Part shown: positions 59,462 to 64,000 of the stretch, piece by piece
Layout: every line of letters starts with the position of its first letter
Position numbering within the stretch: position 1 is the stretch's first letter
Assembly: GCF_000170795.1 (NCBI RefSeq)
Contig: NZ_ABCM01000019.1
Span: forward strand, 1 to 64,000
Length of the DNA: 64,000 nucleotides
Direction: 5' to 3'
From: Pedobacter sp. BAL39
GTDB taxonomy: Bacteria > Bacteroidota > Bacteroidia > Sphingobacteriales > Sphingobacteriaceae
Program-made: the position numbers and the translations under genes
Notes under the pieces: generated by a model
What the model was told of the DNA's origin: nothing
Database searches by the model: none
The model's input: the letters and a program-made list of their open reading frames with translations, nothing else

Positions 59462-59959
59462 TTAATCTTCGATGATCAGACCGTTTTCCTGATCAAATGT
59501 TTTCTTTTCCTGATCAGACATCTGATCCCTCAGCACACGTATTGTGTAACCACCACGTAGTTTACCGTCTTCAACATACATCCAGTCACTGATGTCCTCA
59601 TCAGGAACAAGTACGGTGTCCCCCAACTTCACGGCAGTGGTGGACGTCGGACTATTTCCAATCACACCATTGTAATGCCCATTTTTTTTGACCACATCCG
59701 TAAGCCATATGTGTTCTCCACCATTGGATGTGTCAAACCTCACTTTCAGAGCGATTCCCGTAATTAGTGTATCCTTACTGTCCAGGACAGCATCAAATAG
59801 CGACAATGTTTCATTTGCTTTTTTTATGGCGCCATTCATCCGGGCATCTGTACCTTCAATCTGCAGAACATCAGGCTCTCCTGCCCGTTTGATTACCTTT
59901 TGATCCGGGTTGCAGGAAAACAGAAAGATACAGGATATAAATAAAAATAGGTTTTTCAT
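59462..59959 (-). CDS. DUF2314 family lipoprotein
   Basis: A 165-residue lipoprotein: signal plus lipobox FLFSCNPDQ. The mature part has the DUF2314 pattern VRFDTSNGGEHIWLTDVVKK, HYNGVIGNSPTSTTAVKLGD and EDISDWMYVEDGKLRGGYTI. The family is of unknown function and often found in toxin or immunity gene neighbourhoods. It starts 50 bases after the next gene upstream ends. Confidence 0.88.
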   Translation of the reverse strand: MKNLFLFISCIFLFSCNPDQKVIKRAGEPDVLQIEGTDARMNGAIKKANETLSLFDAVLDSKDTLITGIALKVRFDTSNGGEHIWLTDVVKKNGHYNGVIGNSPTSTTAVKLGDTVLVPDEDISDWMYVEDGKLRGGYTIRVLRDQMSDQEKKTFDQENGLIIED

Positions 59960-60009
59960 GTGTCAATTGATTTAATGATGTTAAAATTGGTCGGCCGCGG
60001 CCAGCACGT

Positions 60010-60594
60010 TTAATTAAGTGATGGTTGATCATAGAGCAGCGGGTACTTCAGCGGAGAAACGCAGCAAACACTTTTTTCCAGGTTGCGATCGATGAACTCC
60101 AGCCATCCCAGCTTGTCGAATTCCTTTTCAAGGATCAGGCAGGACTGGAAATCAGCATCAGATACTTCAAACCTATTGCCGTCCCTGGTACCTGACATGG
60201 AAATATGTATAGACGAGGTGATGATCCAGATATGTACTTCCTGATTGAATATGGATACCCGCCCGGGCTGTTCCAGATCCTTAAATTCCCTAATCTCATT
60301 TTTGAAAGCCTTAAATTCCTCATAAGAATAAGACTTGCCGATCACGGGCTTTTGAAAGTCCTCCGGGAGCATATTCAGCACGACACCGATCTGATTCATC
60401 TTTTTCAACAGGTCCTCACGACCAGAGAAAGAAATAGCAGCTTTAAACTCGTCGCCGTCATTGGCATGTCCCCCCCAGGCCCTGATGAAATGAAAATAAC
60501 GGAGTTGCTGTACCCAAGATCTCAATTCGCTTTCCGCATGTGTTTCGAAAAGCCAGCTGTCAGGTAGTTTTTCTATAGTTGAGCTGTTTTTCAT
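60010..60594 (-). CDS. Uncharacterised protein, 194 residues
   Basis: A soluble protein from the start at 60594 (MKNSSTIEKLPDSWLFETHA). The longer frame starting at 60687 would overlap the next gene. Features are SELRSWVQQLRYFHFIRAWG, VGEKSYSYEEF-like region GKSYSYEEFKAFKNEIREF and a short Cys pair (SVCCVSPLKYP). I recognise no family. It lies 7 bases after the membrane protein gene and probably shares its transcript. Confidence 0.65.
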   Translation of the reverse strand: MKNSSTIEKLPDSWLFETHAESELRSWVQQLRYFHFIRAWGGHANDGDEFKAAISFSGREDLLKKMNQIGVVLNMLPEDFQKPVIGKSYSYEEFKAFKNEIREFKDLEQPGRVSIFNQEVHIWIITSSIHISMSGTRDGNRFEVSDADFQSCLILEKEFDKLGWLEFIDRNLEKSVCCVSPLKYPLLYDQPSLN

Positions 60595-60601
60595 GGGTTT
60601 A

Positions 60602-61603
60602 TTAGTTAACAGTATTTTTTTTATAAAACTTGTAAATTTTCCGCTGTGCATAATAAAAAAGTGTATCCCGATCTGATGCAGGCACATTCAGCTGATCAAA
60701 ATAGGTATCCGAATAATGATACAATGACGATTTAAACATTACTTCACTGGCTTTTAGTTTCATTTTAAAATAATACAGGTAGTCTTTGTCGAACATCCCC
60801 TGCACACCGCTGTAACCTTCATTCTGCTCATAGCGTCGTCTTCTCGATCCGTCGTAATCTGAAGACGAAGATGGTGTACCCATGTGCAGCAGGCTCTTTA
60901 CTTTAATACCGAGCACGGCCTGGTCATACAAGGTAAAATTAGGATGGCTGATTTCAGGATCTCCACCAATACGAATCGACACTTCGGTGTTGAAATCGCT
61001 GTTTTTTTGATATGGAAAGTGCTTGGAAGCTTCAATGGCCAATCCATTTTTCACGACACAATAGTGGCCTTCCTGGTCTTCAAAAAAAATAACAGAAGCA
61101 AGGCCGTTTGCGTGGAATTTGAGAACGCGCAGTCCATCCTTTTTCATTTGATAATTTTCTTGATTTAATTCCACGGCGGGAAACAAGGTACGCTTTGATA
61201 TATTGTAGATCTCACAAGCAGCGTAATCATTACGCTTGCCTGCTGTATCGGCCAAACCAATAAACAAAAGACCAGAAATATGATCAAATGCATAGATAGA
61301 TCCGCTTGGGAGGCTCCGTTCATAAATCGATTGAAATGACCTGTTCTTCAAACTGAGGCCGAAACCTGCAGCATCCCTGTTGTACTCTAACAGGATGTAT
61401 TTTGATTCCGGATTGTTCCGGTACGCAGATACATTCATGCTGTCAACCGCGATGTTCCCAAAATTGCCGGAGTCTGTGATTTTCGGAAAAAATGGCACCT
61501 CGGGCCGCCTGTCTTTACCAGGTAACTCATATCCTGCCTTATAAAATCCAGCGCAGATTAAAATCAGGAATGCGGACACGATGATGATTATTTTCTTTCT
61601 CAT
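60602..61603 (-). CDS. Signal-anchored protein of unknown function, 333 residues
   Basis: N-terminal signal or membrane anchor (KIIIIVSAFLILICAGFYKAG), then a soluble, mostly beta-rich extracytoplasmic domain (GNFGNIAVDSMNVSAYRNNP, SGSIYAFDHISGLLFIGLAD). An unusual basic-serine stretch (SSSSDYDGSRRRRYEQNEG) lies near residue 250. No family recognised. It precedes the 194-residue protein gene with 7 bases between, so they may work together. Confidence 0.65.
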   Translation of the reverse strand: MRKKIIIIVSAFLILICAGFYKAGYELPGKDRRPEVPFFPKITDSGNFGNIAVDSMNVSAYRNNPESKYILLEYNRDAAGFGLSLKNRSFQSIYERSLPSGSIYAFDHISGLLFIGLADTAGKRNDYAACEIYNISKRTLFPAVELNQENYQMKKDGLRVLKFHANGLASVIFFEDQEGHYCVVKNGLAIEASKHFPYQKNSDFNTEVSIRIGGDPEISHPNFTLYDQAVLGIKVKSLLHMGTPSSSSDYDGSRRRRYEQNEGYSGVQGMFDKDYLYYFKMKLKASEVMFKSSLYHYSDTYFDQLNVPASDRDTLFYYAQRKIYKFYKKNTVN

Positions 61604-61962
61604 TGGGAAGTTTTCGCTTTTGTCATTTCATTAAATAGAAAGCTAAGATAATATATTACCCCAGGCTATCGCACAATTATCATTATCTGCCGGATAACAA
61701 TTGCCATCGACCTCTTTTTTTCCAGTATCCGCGTTAATACGATCCGCATTTCCAGTATTGGTTTTTCAATATTGTTTTCCAGCATTGTTTTCCAGCATTG
61801 TTTTCCAGCACTGGTTTTTCCAGCATACCCGTTTCCAATGGTCCTGGCATTCCGCAAATACTGGGTCAGAGCCGGCAGTTAAAAGGCCAGTTGCCACACC
61901 TACAATTTTTAAAAAAATAAATGCTTGCACTGACGTAATTTGCTGTTACATTTAAGTCAACA
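61604..61962. other. 359-base intergenic region with short tandem repeats
   Basis: Between divergent genes. It contains the repeat array at 61750-61826 and no convincing gene. Apparent frames here are products of the repeats. Confidence 0.6.
61750..61826 (+). repeat. Degenerate tandem repeat of about 13-14 bases
   Basis: Units such as TTTTCCAGCATTG occur at 61775-61787 and 61788-61800, then TTTTCCAGCACTGG (61801-61814) and TTTTTCCAGCAT, with weaker copies from 61750. About six copies in total. Copy number may vary between strains. Confidence 0.75.
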
Positions 61963-62586
61963 ATGAAAACATTAACCTATCTCCTTTTCTGCAGCGTCAT
62001 TTATCTTCAGGCCTGCGGCAGCAATACAGAGCGCAGCAACCCAGTAGCAGATTCCATAACGGTCGACTCGCTGGATGCAATTGGTAGTAAAGGAGACACG
62101 AACCAGGTGACCATTCAGATGGAAGACCATGACATCCAGCCTCCTGCTTCGGAAGCAACTGGATCAGCAAATGCAGAAGAAATCCTTCTGCTGGAAAATC
62201 AATCGGCCAGGGAACAGCTGCTGAAAGCTATTGACGCATGGCATCTTGAACATGAAGGAACTACAAAATCTGCAACTGATGATTCCATTATTCCCCTTAC
62301 CGCCGCATATCTGGAAGATTTCGTAGCAAATATTGAATTCTCACGCATCCATACTGCAGGTGGAGCATACCGGCATTATCATTTTGAAACCAGTCAGGCC
62401 GACAACTGCAGCGACTTCATCAGGCTGACCTACAATGCTGATGTCAATCAATACCAATTACAGTTGAGCAACGGTTATCATGTAAAAACAGATGATCAGG
62501 ACGATTGTATGGAATCAGATCATGTCATCAGTTTTATCATTAAAGACAAACAATTCGTCATTACAAACGTAACTTATGCCGGATAA
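61963..62586 (+). CDS. Lipoprotein of unknown function, 207 residues
   Basis: The signal MKTLTYLLFCSVIYLQAC contains a lipobox (LQAC) followed by GSNTERSNP. The mature N-terminal part is acidic and low complexity, and the C-terminal half is a compact domain (AYRHYHFETSQADNCSDFIR, YQLQLSNGYHVKTDDQDDCM) with two Cys that may pair. No family recognised. It is followed by a hairpin terminator at 62639. Confidence 0.75.
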   Translation: MKTLTYLLFCSVIYLQACGSNTERSNPVADSITVDSLDAIGSKGDTNQVTIQMEDHDIQPPASEATGSANAEEILLLENQSAREQLLKAIDAWHLEHEGTTKSATDDSIIPLTAAYLEDFVANIEFSRIHTAGGAYRHYHFETSQADNCSDFIRLTYNADVNQYQLQLSNGYHVKTDDQDDCMESDHVISFIIKDKQFVITNVTYAG

Positions 62587-62638
62587 ATTCCGAAAAAGAC
62601 GGGCTGTTTACATGAAGATTTTATGGGATTTGAAGATG

Positions 62639-62663
62639 AACTGGCCTGATGCAGGCCAGTTTT
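62639..62663 (+). terminator. Intrinsic terminator of the lipoprotein gene
   Basis: AACTGGCCT (62639-62647) pairs with AGGCCAGTT (62653-62661) around a 5-base loop, followed by a short T-run. It lies between convergent genes. Confidence 0.8.
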
Positions 62664-62669
62664 AACTGA

Positions 62670-63239
62670 TCAAAATGTTGTTTTCAGCTGATTGGCCTTG
62701 GCGATGATTTCCTTCGCAAGTACCTTTTCATTGAGGGTAGCGCTGTCATCATCATATCGCAAATACTTCCAGGTGTTTTTTGTATGGGCATCCTTGATGG
62801 CCAGCAGATAGTCACGTCCCTTGATGCGGATAGTCTTGTCATCTACCTTATCCACGGTCTTACCTGCTATCGGTGTTTTCAGCATCATCTCCATCATTGC
62901 AGGTTGGGTAAACTCCATGCGCATGCGCTGGTCGTAGGCCGCCAGGCAGATCTGGGCCGCTCCTACTTTTTCGATTTTACTCATCTTCAGGTTGAGCGGT
63001 GCCTCCTCATAAATGGTTTTCATTCCCATGCCGGTCATCATGCCCGTGGCCATGGCCGACATTTGCGCTTTCGGCATCAGCTCAAACAGGCGTGGATACG
63101 TCATGTCAAGTACTTCGTCAATTTTGTTCTGACTGGTTTTGAGTACAATGGCTTCAAAATCTTTTTTAATGGTCGTTTGGTCCTGGGCGAAAGCCGTCTG
63201 AGCTGCCGCCATCAGCAAAAGCAGTAATAGTTTTCTCAT
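62670..63239 (-). CDS. Secreted protein of unknown function, 189 residues
   Basis: Signal peptide MRKLLLLLLMAAAQTAFAQ from the start at 63239. The longer frame from 63290 has an unlikely N-terminus. The mature part has a methionine-rich segment (AQMSAMATGMMTGMGM) and a conserved-looking beta region (TVDKVDDKTIRIKGRDYLLA). No family recognised. Tandem repeats lie just upstream of its start. Confidence 0.75.
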   Translation of the reverse strand: MRKLLLLLLMAAAQTAFAQDQTTIKKDFEAIVLKTSQNKIDEVLDMTYPRLFELMPKAQMSAMATGMMTGMGMKTIYEEAPLNLKMSKIEKVGAAQICLAAYDQRMRMEFTQPAMMEMMLKTPIAGKTVDKVDDKTIRIKGRDYLLAIKDAHTKNTWKYLRYDDDSATLNEKVLAKEIIAKANQLKTTF

Positions 63240-63283
63240 AGCGAGCATACAGTTAAATATAATGCCAGATTTATGGTAGCAGA

Positions 63284-63342
63284 CTAACATTAATCCCAGA
63301 ATAATGTTAATACCAAAATAATGTTAATACCAGACTAATGTT
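63284..63342 (+). repeat. Short repeat cluster containing TAATGTTAAT and its inverse
   Basis: ATAATGTTAATACCA occurs twice (63301-63315, 63318-63332), with a third partial copy TAATGTTAA after it and an inverted copy CTAACATTAATCCCAG just before. The cluster is upstream of the secreted protein gene at 63239 and could be a binding-site array. Confidence 0.6.
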
Positions 63343-63538
63343 AAATGTCAGCCTCAAATGTGATGGATGATAAAACATCGTGCAGGATTTTAATAGGTAC
63401 AAGATTTCTCCTGATCATCAACAATCAGGTTGAACATTTATGATGAAAAAAACATTGATCACACACAACCCGAGAAAATCCAGTTCATTTTGACAAAACG
63501 ATCTGGGCAGATCGCTGTTAATCCTGTAAAGAAGATTT

Positions 63539-63718
63539 ATGAATAATTTTTTCAGAGGGATTATCGCAGCCTGGGGCGCGAAAAAATTAGGCGGAGGCTG
63601 CCTGTCGACGATCGTGATATTTGTACTGATCTATATGATGCTTGGAAAATGTAATTCTGAGCCCAGGGCAGCGGTTGTTCAACCGGTTAAGTCATCCCAC
63701 ATCGGCACATCCAAATAA
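63539..63718 (+). CDS. Small single-TM protein, 59 residues
   Basis: The frame from ATG at 63539 to TAA at 63716-63718 encodes 59 residues: an N-terminal part FFRGIIAAWGAKKLGGGCL, a membrane helix (STIVIFVLIYMMLG) and a short tail. The motif AWGAKKLGGGCLSTIVIF is conserved, as far as I recall, in small proteins of other Bacteroidota. It is 29 bases before an SDR gene. The function is unknown. Confidence 0.7.
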   Translation: MNNFFRGIIAAWGAKKLGGGCLSTIVIFVLIYMMLGKCNSEPRAAVVQPVKSSHIGTSK

Positions 63719-63747
63719 CAATTTCAAGGTGAATAAAATACAGCAAC

Positions 63748-64000
63748 ATGACGAAACTTAATAAAACCATAGTGGTCACGGGCGCCAGTTCAGGCATCGG
63801 ACAGGGCATTGCAGTTGCTTTTGGTCAGCTCGGGGCTAACGTCCTCATCAACTACCATAGCGACGAAGAGGGCGCAAAGGAAACGCTCAAGCAAATCAAT
63901 GATGGTGGAGGAACGGGTATCATTCATCAGGCCAATGTAGGTATTGAAGAAGAGGTGATCAGTATGTTCGACCGCGCAAAAGAGGAATTTGGTGGATTTG
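63748..64000 (+). CDS. SDR-family oxidoreductase (glucose 1-dehydrogenase-like), cut by window edge
   Basis: The first 84 residues are visible. The NAD(P) motif is VVTGASSGIGQGIAVAF near residue 9-25, followed by LGANVLINYHSDEEGAKET and QANVGIEEEVISMFDRAKEE. This is the classical SDR arrangement of glucose 1-dehydrogenase-like enzymes, which oxidise sugars or related alcohols. The catalytic Ser-Tyr-Lys lies beyond the window edge, so activity cannot be checked. Confidence 0.88.
   Translation, partial: MTKLNKTIVVTGASSGIGQGIAVAFGQLGANVLINYHSDEEGAKETLKQINDGGGTGIIHQANVGIEEEVISMFDRAKEEFGGF

Noticed and set aside
61750..61826. CRISPR-like array
   Set aside because: Units are only 13-14 bases, contiguous and without spacers; no cas genes in the window.
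61701..61955. 84-residue frame through the tandem repeat array
   Set aside because: Its sequence is only the translated short repeat (FPALFSSIVFQHWF-like) and has no independent support.

Overview
The window looks like a chromosomal piece of a Bacteroidota member, most likely family Sphingobacteriaceae and close to Pedobacter. This is inferred from gene content: a SusC/SusD pair with a FecR anti-sigma factor and an ECF sigma factor, a DUF6266 protein, LytS/LytTR regulators, and promoters of the TTTG-N19-TAnnTTTG type with little Shine-Dalgarno signal. No rRNA, CRISPR array, intact insertion sequence or phage gene was seen.

Bases 1-6830 (minus strand) hold an ECF sigma / FecR / SusC / SusD nutrient-uptake locus. 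The SusD gene runs off the left edge and carries a frameshift. Bases 7100-29720 are a complete Wzx/Wzy-type exopolysaccharide or capsule cluster. It has a WbaP-like priming transferase, RmlA and RmlB, ManC, a Wzi-like outer-membrane protein, a collagen-like lipoprotein, two GT4 transferases, a WbsX/GH99-like secreted protein, a sialyltransferase-like transferase, Wzy, Wzx, and the Wzc kinase / Wza export channel / CpsB phosphatase trio. Inside it sits a tight module of an HMGL-type aldolase with an extra C-terminal domain, a KdsB-like cytidylyltransferase and a HAD phosphatase. I read this module as making a CMP-activated ulosonic acid that the sialyltransferase-like enzyme adds to the polymer.

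Bases 30000-35800 are a looser stretch: a membrane-tethered PstS-like protein, a DUF1684 protein, tRNA-Lys(TTT), a VOC protein, a decayed histidine kinase fragment and an acyltransferase. Bases 35819-42947 form the second notable system. A 73-residue peptide with a double-glycine leader faces, across a perfect palindromic terminator, a four-gene minus-strand operon (LytS-type kinase with TPRs, LytTR regulator, C39-peptidase ABC exporter, HlyD adaptor). The predicted mature peptide has no Cys, Lys or Arg and is rich in aromatic residues.

Bases 43400-64000 are mixed accessory and housekeeping genes: a cupin-like protein, a broken serine hydrolase and an intact one, a methyltransferase, AraC, DinB, a four-repeat secreted protein, a DUF6266 protein with a coiled-coil tail, a TlpA-like thioredoxin, a MarR-GNAT fusion, a small HTH protein preceded by direct repeats, an NAD-epimerase-like protein, a Crp/Fnr regulator, a large MscS channel, an FMN reductase, several lipoproteins, a 59-residue membrane peptide and the start of an SDR gene at the right edge.
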